From CAVVEC01 sp963770485 (GTDB lineage: Bacteria; Acidobacteriota; Terriglobia; Terriglobales; Acidobacteriaceae), in NCBI GenBank assembly GCA_963770485.1, contig CAVYPX010000001.1, forward strand, positions 1-64,000: a stretch of 64,000 nucleotides of DNA, given 5' to 3'. How positions within the stretch are numbered: the first letter of the stretch is position 1; the number at the start of each line of letters is the position of its first letter. The translations under genes and the position numbers were made by a program. The notes below the pieces were generated by a model. That model was not told the origin of the DNA and made no database searches. It worked only from the letters and a program-made list of their open reading frames with translations. This document shows positions 9,200 through 17,677 of this stretch, piece by piece.

Positions 9200-9239
9200 T
9201 TTGTCCCAAAACGGGACGAATGTCTGGAATTTGGACAAA
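9200..9239. promoter_or_regulatory. Tandem operator-like palindromes (TTTGTCC-N7-GGACAAA type)
   Basis: Two 21-bp imperfect palindromes lie side by side, sharing 2 bp. Site 1 (9200-9220) is TTTGTCC-N7-GGACGAA; site 2 (9219-9239) is AATGTCT-N7-GGACAAA. They stand about 130 bp upstream of the kinase start, a usual distance for activator sites of sigma-54 promoters. The rest of the gap between the kinase and the DHA2 transporter (9070-9338) shows no gene. Confidence 0.5.
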
Positions 9240-9338
9240 CCATTTGTGAGCGGTGCAGTTTGAGCTCGTCCAATGCCTTTCTTTGCGCCCTCTGCGAGTC
9301 TTAGGTGTACTTTGAGGTTAAGCTTCTCACTTCTGTAT

Positions 9339-10901
9339 TTAATGCCCGGCGCTGATCCCGCCTCTTCCTACAACCTTCTTCAGGGCAAAAACGATAGGAA
9401 TACAGCCGAAACAGATCAGGGCCATATAACGAAAATCGTCCACATACGACCATAGCAGTGCCTGGCGTCCGAGCGTGGCGTTAATTAAGGCGTAGGCGCG
9501 ACTGGTCGCCAGAACGGGGGAGGCTCCGCGCGCAAACAGGTATTGCTGGATTAAGTGGAAGTGGTTCTGCAGATTGGCATTACCTGGAGAGAGGGAGTGC
9601 GTTAACTCATTCCGGTGCAACTGCGCATGACGCACCACAATGGTGTTCACCACCGCAATCCCAATGCTGCCGCCGATATTGCGCAGCAAGTTGTACAGCC
9701 CGCTGGCATTGCCGATCTCCTCGTTGGGCAAGCCCGACACTGCGGCCGCCGAAAGCGGAACGAAGACGAAACCGGAGCCAAAGCCGCTGATGATGATGGC
9801 CCAGAGAAACGTCCATTGCGAAATCGACAGGTTTACTTCGCCAAACCATAAGCTACTGACCCCGAACAACACGAAACCGCTGGCGATCAGCCATCGGTTA
9901 TCCAGCTTGGCCGTCAGGATGCCGATGATCGGCATGGCCACAATGGCTCCCACCCCACGCGGGCTCACAGCCCAACCCGCCGCCAGAGCCGTGTAACCCA
10001 TCACTTCCTGGTAGAAAAGCGGCAATAGCGTGATCAAACCGTAGATGGCCGCCCCGAAAATGCCAATCAGTAAACAGCCGAGCGCGAAGTTGCGGTGGCG
10101 GAACACGCGCAGGTCTACTAATGGGTTCTTGTGACGCAACTGGCGGATGAGAAACGAGACAAACGACGTCAGCAGAATGGCAAATGCCCACCGGATCCAG
10201 GTGGCTCCGAACCAGTCGTCTTCCTGACCTTTATCAAGAATCACCTGCAAGCATCCGAGCCAGATAGCCAGCAGGCCGAGCCCGATGCCGTCAATCTTGC
10301 CCGCCTTGGCGTTCTTGATGTAGGGCGGATCTTCGACATAGCGCGTGATCATGAAGATGGCAAAAAGTCCGATGGGAATGTTGATGTAGAACGCCCAGCG
10401 CCAGGAATAAGTGTCGGTGAGCCAGCCGCCGAGGGTCGGTCCGAGCACTGGCGCCACCACGACGCCTAATGCGAACACGGCCAGGGCCACACCGCGCTTA
10501 TCCGGCGGGAAAGTCTCCAGCAGGATGGACTGCGAAAGGGGTTGCAGCGCCCCACCGCCAGCGCCTTGCACAGCGCGTGCGATCAGAATGAGTGCCAGGC
10601 TGGTCGCTGCGCCACACATGAACGAAGAAATCGTGAAGATAGCAATGCAAGTAACCAGGAAACGTTTGCGGCCGAACTTAAGGGAGAACCAATTGCTCGC
10701 CGGCAGAACAATCGCGTTTGCCACCAGATAGCTGGTCAGCACCCAGGTGGCTTCGTCATTCGAGGCCGAGAGGCTGCCCGCGATGTAGGGCAAGGCGACT
10801 GCCGCAATGGAGGTGTCGAGCACCTCCATGAAGGTCGCCAACATGACTGAAATCGCAATCAGCCACGGGTTTGGGGTCGGCCTTCCCGGTTCAGCAGCCA
10901 T
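9339..10901 (-). CDS. DHA2-family (EmrB/QacA-like) MFS drug efflux transporter
   Basis: A 520-residue inner-membrane proton-driven exporter of the 14-segment DHA2 family. Diagnostic features are the early LDTSIAAVALPYIAG segment (family motif D1), NWFSLKFGRKRFL (motif A loop) and GVVVAPVLGPTLGGWL (motif C of antiporters). The length is normal for EmrB. Neither an EmrA-type adaptor nor a TetR/MarR regulator is adjacent, so it may act alone or with an adaptor encoded elsewhere. The start at 10901 is well placed before the first charged and membrane region. Substrates of this family are lipophilic toxins and drugs; the specific one here is unknown. Confidence 0.9.
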   Translation of the reverse strand: MAAEPGRPTPNPWLIAISVMLATFMEVLDTSIAAVALPYIAGSLSASNDEATWVLTSYLVANAIVLPASNWFSLKFGRKRFLVTCIAIFTISSFMCGAATSLALILIARAVQGAGGGALQPLSQSILLETFPPDKRGVALAVFALGVVVAPVLGPTLGGWLTDTYSWRWAFYINIPIGLFAIFMITRYVEDPPYIKNAKAGKIDGIGLGLLAIWLGCLQVILDKGQEDDWFGATWIRWAFAILLTSFVSFLIRQLRHKNPLVDLRVFRHRNFALGCLLIGIFGAAIYGLITLLPLFYQEVMGYTALAAGWAVSPRGVGAIVAMPIIGILTAKLDNRWLIASGFVLFGVSSLWFGEVNLSISQWTFLWAIIISGFGSGFVFVPLSAAAVSGLPNEEIGNASGLYNLLRNIGGSIGIAVVNTIVVRHAQLHRNELTHSLSPGNANLQNHFHLIQQYLFARGASPVLATSRAYALINATLGRQALLWSYVDDFRYMALICFGCIPIVFALKKVVGRGGISAGH

Positions 10902-11118
10902 TCTTTATCCTTCGAAATAAAGGCGTAGCGTGACTCCCACCACAGATGCGCCCAGAGGTCCGGAGGTTTCAAGTTGTGTTGGTCTGGTAAAGCACATAAC
11001 CGCAAGGCTCGTCAGAATTCGCCGGATGCGCGAAGAGGATCTTTCTCCGCGTGCTTTGCCATGCTTTGCGGCCTTTGCGGTTAAAATCTTTACGTTTTGC
11101 TATGCTTCTAAGGGTACG

Positions 11119-12291
11119 ATGATTCCCCGGATCCTCGGCGATGTTTTTCTTGGCGTGGCAGCTATTCCCTTTGTTTATTACCTGATTGCTCTGTACAGCT
11201 CCTGGCGATTCTTCCGACGCACTCCGGATCAAGTCCCGCGCAATCCCAACTTCACTCCTCCGGTGAGTAATCTGAAGCCGGTTCGCGGACTCGATCCTGA
11301 GGCCTACGAGAACTTTGCCAGCTTCTGCCGCCAGGACTACCCGGATTACGAACTCCTTTTCTGTGTCGGCGAAAAGGACGATCCCGCGGTTCCGATCCTC
11401 GAAAAGCTGGCTCGCGATTTTCCGGAACGCCGCATTCGAGTGCTGTTCGGCTCGGGCAGCAACGCCACAAATGACAAAGTTGCCAAGCTTTCGCGCCTGG
11501 TGAGCGAAGCCCAGCATGAAGTTGTGGTGATCAGCGACAGTGATGTTCGTGCCCGTCCCGATTACCTGCGCACCGTCGTTGCTCCTCTCGCCGACCCCGA
11601 GGTGGGAGCGGTCACCTGTTTTTATGTGCCGATCGACGAAAAAACGCTCGCCGAAAGCCTGCAGACCATTGGCATGTTCTCTGATTTTTATGTCGGCATT
11701 CTGGTGGCGCGCCAGTTAGACGGAGTGAAGTTTGCCCTGGGTCCAACCATCGCAACCACCCGCACACGGCTGGCTGGATTCGGGGGCTACGAGGCCATTG
11801 AGAACAGCCCCGGGGATGATCTTCTAGTGGGCCGCCTGATCGCTGAACAGGGTTACGAAGTTGAACTTTTGCCCTATACCATCCAGACCGTTGCCGACTA
11901 TCAGTCCATGCGAGGCCTGGTGCACAAGCGTCTGCGCTGGTTCGTGGTGATGCGTCACATGCGTCCGTGGGGACATTTGGGTTTGCTATTGACCCAGGGA
12001 TTGCCCTGGTCATTGGCAGCGATTGCGATTCATCCATCGACGGGAATCGCGCTTGGCTACCTCGGCGCCTACGCTGGACTTCGCCTCGCCATGACGTGGA
12101 TGGTCGGCGTCCGAGGGCTGAACTATCGGGCTCTTTGGAAAAAGATGGCACTGATCCCGGTGTGGGACGCGCTGGCTTTCTGCATTTGGCTGATCAGCTT
12201 TGGGCGCAACAGCGTGCGTTGGCGCGACGGCCACTATTACATTCGCGACGGCAGGCTGGTGCCTGTAGCATCTAGTCCTGCCGTAAACTGA
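11119..12291 (+). CDS. GT21/HpnI-like membrane glycosyltransferase
   Basis: A 390-residue membrane glycosyltransferase of the ceramide glucosyltransferase class, to which hopanoid transferase HpnI belongs. The chosen ATG (11119) puts an N-terminal membrane anchor first (LGVAAIPFVYYLIALYSSW); the frame is open upstream to 10930 but that part looks non-coding. The class signature D,D,D,(Q/R)xxRW can be followed: an early Asp region, SDSDVRARPDYL, NSPGDDLLVG and KRLRW. Two or three C-terminal membrane segments follow. It transfers a sugar to a membrane lipid on the cytoplasmic face. No hpnK, hpnJ or squalene cyclase is nearby, so the acceptor could be hopanoid, sphingolipid or another lipid. It converges with the sulfolipid-type gene 24 bp away. 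Confidence 0.85.
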   Translation: MIPRILGDVFLGVAAIPFVYYLIALYSSWRFFRRTPDQVPRNPNFTPPVSNLKPVRGLDPEAYENFASFCRQDYPDYELLFCVGEKDDPAVPILEKLARDFPERRIRVLFGSGSNATNDKVAKLSRLVSEAQHEVVVISDSDVRARPDYLRTVVAPLADPEVGAVTCFYVPIDEKTLAESLQTIGMFSDFYVGILVARQLDGVKFALGPTIATTRTRLAGFGGYEAIENSPGDDLLVGRLIAEQGYEVELLPYTIQTVADYQSMRGLVHKRLRWFVVMRHMRPWGHLGLLLTQGLPWSLAAIAIHPSTGIALGYLGAYAGLRLAMTWMVGVRGLNYRALWKKMALIPVWDALAFCIWLISFGRNSVRWRDGHYYIRDGRLVPVASSPAVN

Positions 12292-12315
12292 GCGTCGGGC
12301 GCCAGTTTAAACAGC

Positions 12316-13617
12316 TTAGTCGCCACTAGCCTGCCGCGCCAGACTTGGCAGCTTGTTCGCGGTGCGACCTCGGTTGCTCTTGCCAGCAGATGCGCCCACA
12401 CCCTCCAGAGCAGCCTCCACCGGAACACTGGCCGCCGTAATGGCCAACGAGCGACGATCGTTGCGGGGCGTACGCCAATTGACCTGCGGCAGCATCCTCG
12501 AGGCATCAATCCGATCGCGGTATCGGACCGCGATGTTCATAAGCGAATCGAGCAGAGAGTCGGAAAGCAGATGCGGTTTCAAACCAAGTTCAATGAGCTT
12601 TGAATGTTTTGCGTTGTAATAGTGTTCCTCTGCCTCCACCCGGGGGTCAGGCAGGTGATTGACTTCGACGTCGAGGCCCAGTTTCCGGCCTTCGGTTTGC
12701 ACCATGCGGGCGAGGTCCAGGACTGAGAACTGCTCGGTGAACTGGTTGAACACGCGGAACTCGCCGCGAGCGACGGGATTCAGACAGGCGATTTCCACAC
12801 AGCGCACGGTATCTCGAATATCAAGAAAACCGCGCGTTTGTCCGCCCTTTCCATAAACCGTGAGTGGGGTTCCAGTCGCGGCCTGAACGCAGAATCGATT
12901 CAGCACGGTGCCAAAAACTTCATCGTAATCGAAACGGTTGATCAAGGCCTCGTCCAGCGCAACCTCGTCAGTCATCGTCCCGTACACCACGCCCTGGTTC
13001 AGGTCGGTGGCGCGCAAGCCCCAAATCTTGCAGGTGAACATAATATTGTGGCTGTCGTGGACCTTGGAAAGGTGATAGAAAGAGCCGGGCTGCTTGGGAT
13101 ACGGAAGCACGTCTTTCCGCCCATTGTGCTCAATCGTGATGTAGCCTTCCTCGATATCAATATTCGGCGTGCCGTATTCGCCCATCGTTCCCAGCTTGAT
13201 CAGGTGACACTCGGGCTGGAACTCGCGAAGCGCAAAAAGCAGATTCAACGTTCCCACCACGTTGTTGACCTGAGTGAAAACAGCGTGTTTGCGGTCGATC
13301 ATCGAGTAGGGAGCGGAGCGCTGCTCGGCGAAATGGACCACCGCATCCGGTTCGAAAACCTGGATGGTCGAGGAGAGAAAGTCGTACTCGGTCACATCAC
13401 CGACGAAAAGCTCAATCCGGTTGCCGGTGAGTTCCTGCCAGACCTTCAAGCGCTCCGAAAGCGGGCGGATGGGCGTCAGGGTCTGCACACCCAATTCATG
13501 GTCCCACTGACGGCGCACAAAGTTGTCGACAATGGCAACCGAATGCCCCTTTTTCGACAAGTACAACGCGGTCGCCCAGCCACAATAGCCATCGCCACCC
13601 AGCACCGCGATCCTCAT
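12316..13617 (-). CDS. UDP-sulfoquinovose synthase (SQD1/SqdB-like)
   Basis: A 433-residue short-chain dehydrogenase/epimerase. SQD1/SqdB makes UDP-sulfoquinovose from UDP-glucose and sulfite, the head-group donor for sulfolipid. Recognition is strong: the NAD-binding start MRIAVLGGDGYCGWATALYL, LTVYGKGGQTRGFLDIRDTV, EFRVFNQFTEQFSV, EEHYYNAKHSKL and LLSDSLLDSL are all SQD1 blocks. Catalytic Thr (LGTMGEYG) and YxxxK (YHLSK) are present. The ATG at 13617 follows a GGAGG-type site in GAAGGAGGGTCA. About 45 extra C-terminal residues of low complexity follow the family core. No sulfolipid transferase (SqdX/SqdD) is adjacent; the sugar may go to a lipid or to a glycan. Confidence 0.88.
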   Translation of the reverse strand: MRIAVLGGDGYCGWATALYLSKKGHSVAIVDNFVRRQWDHELGVQTLTPIRPLSERLKVWQELTGNRIELFVGDVTEYDFLSSTIQVFEPDAVVHFAEQRSAPYSMIDRKHAVFTQVNNVVGTLNLLFALREFQPECHLIKLGTMGEYGTPNIDIEEGYITIEHNGRKDVLPYPKQPGSFYHLSKVHDSHNIMFTCKIWGLRATDLNQGVVYGTMTDEVALDEALINRFDYDEVFGTVLNRFCVQAATGTPLTVYGKGGQTRGFLDIRDTVRCVEIACLNPVARGEFRVFNQFTEQFSVLDLARMVQTEGRKLGLDVEVNHLPDPRVEAEEHYYNAKHSKLIELGLKPHLLSDSLLDSLMNIAVRYRDRIDASRMLPQVNWRTPRNDRRSLAITAASVPVEAALEGVGASAGKSNRGRTANKLPSLARQASGD

Positions 13618-13754
13618 TGACCCTCCTTCAGATCTATATCTATGCGCTTCCTTAAACATGACGTGGGAATGATCCATCCTTCGCCGGAGCAATCTCCGCC
13701 AGGTAACAGCTCAACACTTTTGTTTGTAGGTGCTTGCGCCCGCCCCTGTTCAGA

Positions 13755-15641
13755 CTAATACACATTGTAAACCGAGGCTACCTCCTTTCGCACGGTGATA
13801 TGGCTCGGCGGCAAGAGAGAAACCGCAATGGGATGATTGGTCAGGACTACTTTTCCACCGCTGGCGGCAACCAGATTAAGATTCTGGCTGCCTACCAGGT
13901 TTTCCAAACGAGGCTTCGCGGAGTCTTTGACGACGATGTAATAGCGCTCGGGTTTCAGCCAAAGATCCTTGAATTGGGCATCGTTGATGAACACATCCGG
14001 CACCCCGGGCGCGTAGGCCCCATACTCCAGATTGAAGAAGCGGCCATTCAATAGCAGCGCTGAACGGTCGGTATAGAAAAAAATCGAGGAAAAATAATAA
14101 TAATGACGGTCCACGATCAGCGTCCCTTCCGGAGATTTCAGGATTGCCTCGGCCAGGGGGCGGGAGGACAAGAATGGATCGAAGACCGTCATCGCCATCC
14201 GTGCGGCGTGGAAGAAGAGAACCATCATCAGCGCCGCAGCGAGGAAGGCGCGCTGGCCGGTCGCTTTGAAAGTCCCTAGAGCACCAATGGAGAATGCGAT
14301 CGCCGCCGCGAACAGCGGCAGTAGCAGATACGCCAGCGAGGGCAGCGTCAGATCCTCCATGTGACCCAACGACAACGTATACGCTCCGGGGTGCTTGCTC
14401 AGAGCCAGGGAAATGTCCCCCGGCGTGGGCATATGGCGCGTGACAAAGAAAAGAACGATCGCCAGCAGTGCGGCGCATCCCGCAATCGCTGAAAGCAGCC
14501 GCGTCCCACGCCGGATCCAGCGATCGTCAGTCACCATCGCCGAACCCAACAGCAACGCCAGCGCGGGATAGCAAGGCATCGAATAGTATTCCTGCGTCGT
14601 CGAAAACGTGAAAAAGATCAGGACAAAGCCCGTCCAACATAGCGCCAGCAAACGCGTCCGGCCAGCGCGATCGACCGGTTTGAAGGAAAGTTTGGCAACT
14701 GCCGGCAGATAAACGCTCCAGGGAAAAAGCCAGAGCAAGTGAAACAGCCAGAAGTAGAGGCGCGGCACTGTGTTGTAGTCGCGGGGGTAGCGCAGGTTCA
14801 GAAAGCGAAGAAGCTGCTCGTTGATGAAAAAGAACCAAAGAAATCCGTGATATTGCCCCGGGCCGCTGTGCAGTGTGAAAGCGAAATAGGGCGGGTTGCG
14901 CAGTGTGGCCAAAACATGCCAGGGCGCCGCCACCAGGAGGACAATCAGTAGTCCGCTGAAAGGATGAAGCCGCTTCCAGGTCGCGGCAGAAAATAATTGG
15001 TGGGTGAGGTAAAGATAGATCACGCCGGCCGCCAGCGGAAAAAGGATTCCGATCAAACTCTTCAGCAGAAGACCCAAGCCCACACTGAAGGCCAGCACAA
15101 AGGCCCAGAAGCGCGGATGCGGCTCCTCTTCGTCCAAGGCTCGCAGGAACGCCCACATGGCCAATGCCACGGTGAGGACGAGCATCACATCGGGAATCAA
15201 GACTCGCGTGAAAAGAAATAAGCCCACGCACGTGGCCATGCATAAACCGGCGTAGAATCCTGCACGCTTTCCAAAAGCCCAGGCCCCGAACGCCGCCGTC
15301 AACCAGCACAGCGCCATCGCAGACAAAGCCACGGGAATGCGCGCAGCCCAGTCATGCGCTCCGAAAATCATGTAGGAGGCTGCCATCACCCAATAAATGA
15401 GGGGAGCTTTTTCGAGGTAGACTACGCCATCCAGACGGGCCGTCACCCAGTCGCCAGAGCTGAGCATGTTTCGCGAAATCTGCGCCTGGACGGCGTCCAC
15501 GTCGTCCATCAGCGACGGTGGAGAAACAATGCAACCCAGGTAAACCGCGCCCGCGACTAGCAGAACGCCTAGATATACGTACCAGTTTTTTCCTGTACCC
15601 AATCTCTGGCCACGGGAGACGCCGTTGCCTGAATTCGCCAT
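13755..15641 (-). CDS. ArnT-like GT39/GT83 membrane glycosyltransferase
   Basis: A 628-residue polytopic membrane protein with about 12 hydrophobic segments. After the first segment the DDVDA motif (residues 46-50) supplies the catalytic acidic residues expected in the first periplasmic loop of PMT/ArnT enzymes; LEKAPLIYWVMA is also typical. Such enzymes move a sugar from an undecaprenyl-phosphate carrier to lipid A, protein or glycan on the periplasmic side. The ATG at 15641 lies inside the asnB gene on the same strand, giving a 73-bp overlap; a later start would cut into the first membrane segment. Overlap and strand argue for co-transcription with asnB. The true acceptor is unknown. Confidence 0.82.
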   Translation of the reverse strand: MANSGNGVSRGQRLGTGKNWYVYLGVLLVAGAVYLGCIVSPPSLMDDVDAVQAQISRNMLSSGDWVTARLDGVVYLEKAPLIYWVMAASYMIFGAHDWAARIPVALSAMALCWLTAAFGAWAFGKRAGFYAGLCMATCVGLFLFTRVLIPDVMLVLTVALAMWAFLRALDEEEPHPRFWAFVLAFSVGLGLLLKSLIGILFPLAAGVIYLYLTHQLFSAATWKRLHPFSGLLIVLLVAAPWHVLATLRNPPYFAFTLHSGPGQYHGFLWFFFINEQLLRFLNLRYPRDYNTVPRLYFWLFHLLWLFPWSVYLPAVAKLSFKPVDRAGRTRLLALCWTGFVLIFFTFSTTQEYYSMPCYPALALLLGSAMVTDDRWIRRGTRLLSAIAGCAALLAIVLFFVTRHMPTPGDISLALSKHPGAYTLSLGHMEDLTLPSLAYLLLPLFAAAIAFSIGALGTFKATGQRAFLAAALMMVLFFHAARMAMTVFDPFLSSRPLAEAILKSPEGTLIVDRHYYYFSSIFFYTDRSALLLNGRFFNLEYGAYAPGVPDVFINDAQFKDLWLKPERYYIVVKDSAKPRLENLVGSQNLNLVAASGGKVVLTNHPIAVSLLPPSHITVRKEVASVYNVY

Positions 15642-17494
15642 TTTTTCATCCAGAGGAATAGGACCATCAAACCCCAAAGGTGGTAACCAAGATTTGCCCG
15701 TCGTTCCAGGTGAGAACGCAAGTGAGTTTCGATCGCAGCGGGCCGGAAAAGCGCCGCATGATCCGAGGCGCCTGCGATCAAAGTTTCCACCAGCAGCGAC
15801 CGCAGTGGGCCGCGCAACCATTCATGTGCGGGGATATCGAAGCCGATTTTCTTCCGCTTCAAAACCGAGGGCGGCAGCTTGCCCTTCATTAATTCCTTGA
15901 GAAGAAACTTCTGGCTGGAACCACGGATTTTGAGGAACGCCGGCAGAGAGGCGGCAAACTCAACAATCCGGTGGTCGAGGAAGGGCGGCCGCACCTCGAG
16001 CGAATGCGCCATGCTCATGCGGTCCGCCTTGTTCAGAATGTCGTCCGGAAGAAAATATCTCTGGTCGAACCACAGATAGCGGGCCAGATCATCTCCGACC
16101 GGGGGCAAGCCGCGCAACTCGCCCAGAATGTCATCGAGCGCGCCCGGAAGCTGCGACTGAACCAGACCGCGCTTCTGCGAACCTGAAAAGGTACCGTTCC
16201 AATACACATGGGCACGTTCGGGGGAAAGCAAGCTACCTTCAAAGAATCGCTTCAGCTTATATTCGAAGCTGATCTTTTCATCGGAAACGGGCCAGCGGCG
16301 CAATCCGTTGAGTGCAAGTTGCAGAAACTTTCTTGGCAACCGCCTCATGGGACGGGCAAACCGGTTCGCGGGATAGGTAAGATATCCCGCAAACAGTTCG
16401 TCGGCGCCCTCCCCGCTAAGGCTGACCGTCGTCCTGGTCTTGCTCAGCTTGGACAGGAACCAGACTGGCAGCGCTCCCGCATCCGCACTCGGTTCATCGG
16501 AGTAGTATGCGAATTCCTCGATGGCGCCCGGAAGATTTTCATCGGGATTCAGGTCCAGTTCCTCGTGCTCGGTGCCGTAGTGCTTGGCGACCTCATGAAT
16601 GTACGCGGTCTCATCGAAACTGCGCCCGCGAAAAGATATGGAGAAGGTCTTCAGCGGCGCACTGGATTCGGTCGCAGCGTAATGCAGGATGGTGGAGGAA
16701 TCGATACCACCACTGAGCCACATGCCAAGAGGAACGTCAGACAGAAGGTGCTCGCGGATCGACTGCCGCAGAAGAGAATCCAGTTCCTGTTGGGCAGATT
16801 CCTGGGTCCAATCGCGAGACACGCCGAAGGGGAGGCTCCAGTAAGCTTGTGAGCACACTTCGCCGTTTCTCCACTCCAGCCAGTGTCCCGGGGGAAGCTT
16901 TTCGATACCTTCAACCAGCGTCCAGGGACACGGCACATAGTTCAGAGACAGGTAGCAATCAAGGCCATCCAAACTCAAGCGGCGGTCAATCTCGGGATGC
17001 ACGAAAATGGCTTTGAGTTCTGAGCCGAAAAACAGATCGTCTCCGCGCCGCGCGATGTAAAGCGGCTTAATCCCCATGCGATCGCGTGCCAGGACCAGGC
17101 GTCTGGTCGATTTAGTCCACAGCGCAATCGCAAACATTCCGCGCAAGCGCGAAAAACAATCCGTGTCCCACTCGACGAATGCCCGAAGCACGGTTTCGGT
17201 ATCGCAGTGCGAGCGAAACCGGTGACCGAGTTTCTCCAGTTCGGATCGCAGTTCCAGGTGGTTATAGATTTCGCCGTTAAAGACGATGGCTGCGTCGCCA
17301 TCTTCGGTCAGGATGGGCTGGTCGCCGGAGCCAAGGTCGATGATTTTCAGGCGGGTTGCGCCCATCGAGAAAATGCTTGACTCGAAGACACCTTGCTGGT
17401 CAGGCCCGCGATGAATTAGCGAGTCGGTGGCCCTTCGAATTCGATCGGGATCAGGAGCCCAGTTTTTATGAGTAAAGCCGACAATTCCACACAA
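15569..17494 (-). CDS. Glutamine-hydrolysing asparagine synthetase
   Basis: A 641-residue AsnB. The start MCGIVGF exposes the catalytic Cys2 of the class II glutamine amidotransferase domain (about 1-210), with RGPDQQG and FNGEIYNH contacts. The C-terminal synthetase domain carries the ATP-pyrophosphatase loop SGGIDSS near 260 and SGEGADELFAGY further on. It makes asparagine from aspartate using glutamine, but paralogues of this length commonly sit in capsule or exopolysaccharide loci and amidate sugar acids. Its overlap with an ArnT-like transferase favours a cell-surface role, though plain asparagine synthesis remains possible. Confidence 0.9.
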   Translation of the reverse strand: MCGIVGFTHKNWAPDPDRIRRATDSLIHRGPDQQGVFESSIFSMGATRLKIIDLGSGDQPILTEDGDAAIVFNGEIYNHLELRSELEKLGHRFRSHCDTETVLRAFVEWDTDCFSRLRGMFAIALWTKSTRRLVLARDRMGIKPLYIARRGDDLFFGSELKAIFVHPEIDRRLSLDGLDCYLSLNYVPCPWTLVEGIEKLPPGHWLEWRNGEVCSQAYWSLPFGVSRDWTQESAQQELDSLLRQSIREHLLSDVPLGMWLSGGIDSSTILHYAATESSAPLKTFSISFRGRSFDETAYIHEVAKHYGTEHEELDLNPDENLPGAIEEFAYYSDEPSADAGALPVWFLSKLSKTRTTVSLSGEGADELFAGYLTYPANRFARPMRRLPRKFLQLALNGLRRWPVSDEKISFEYKLKRFFEGSLLSPERAHVYWNGTFSGSQKRGLVQSQLPGALDDILGELRGLPPVGDDLARYLWFDQRYFLPDDILNKADRMSMAHSLEVRPPFLDHRIVEFAASLPAFLKIRGSSQKFLLKELMKGKLPPSVLKRKKIGFDIPAHEWLRGPLRSLLVETLIAGASDHAALFRPAAIETHLRSHLERRANLGYHLWGLMVLFLWMKKWRIQATASPVARDWVQEKTGTYI

Positions 17495-17550
17495 GGTCTT
17501 GTACCCTCACCCGTCCGTCGGGACCGGCTTGTCAGGTTGTAAGGCTGTGA

Positions 17551-17573
17551 TGCTAGTCTGGTTCTGCTAGTCT
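17551..17573. promoter_or_regulatory. Direct repeat in a divergent promoter region
   Basis: TGCTAGTCT occurs twice (17551-17559 and 17565-17573), 14 bp apart start to start, in the 183-bp gap between divergent asnB and the receiver-flavoprotein gene. Its position would suit a regulator binding site, but the spacing is not a whole helical turn and no known factor is recognised. Confidence 0.3.
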
Positions 17574-17677
17574 ACCGAATATCGTTGGTTCACGCGACCA
17601 AATGGCGCCTGCCATCATCTGTATGATCAACATTGCTTTTCTAGCGTCTCCCCAGGCGGAAGTCAGGACCGAATTTT

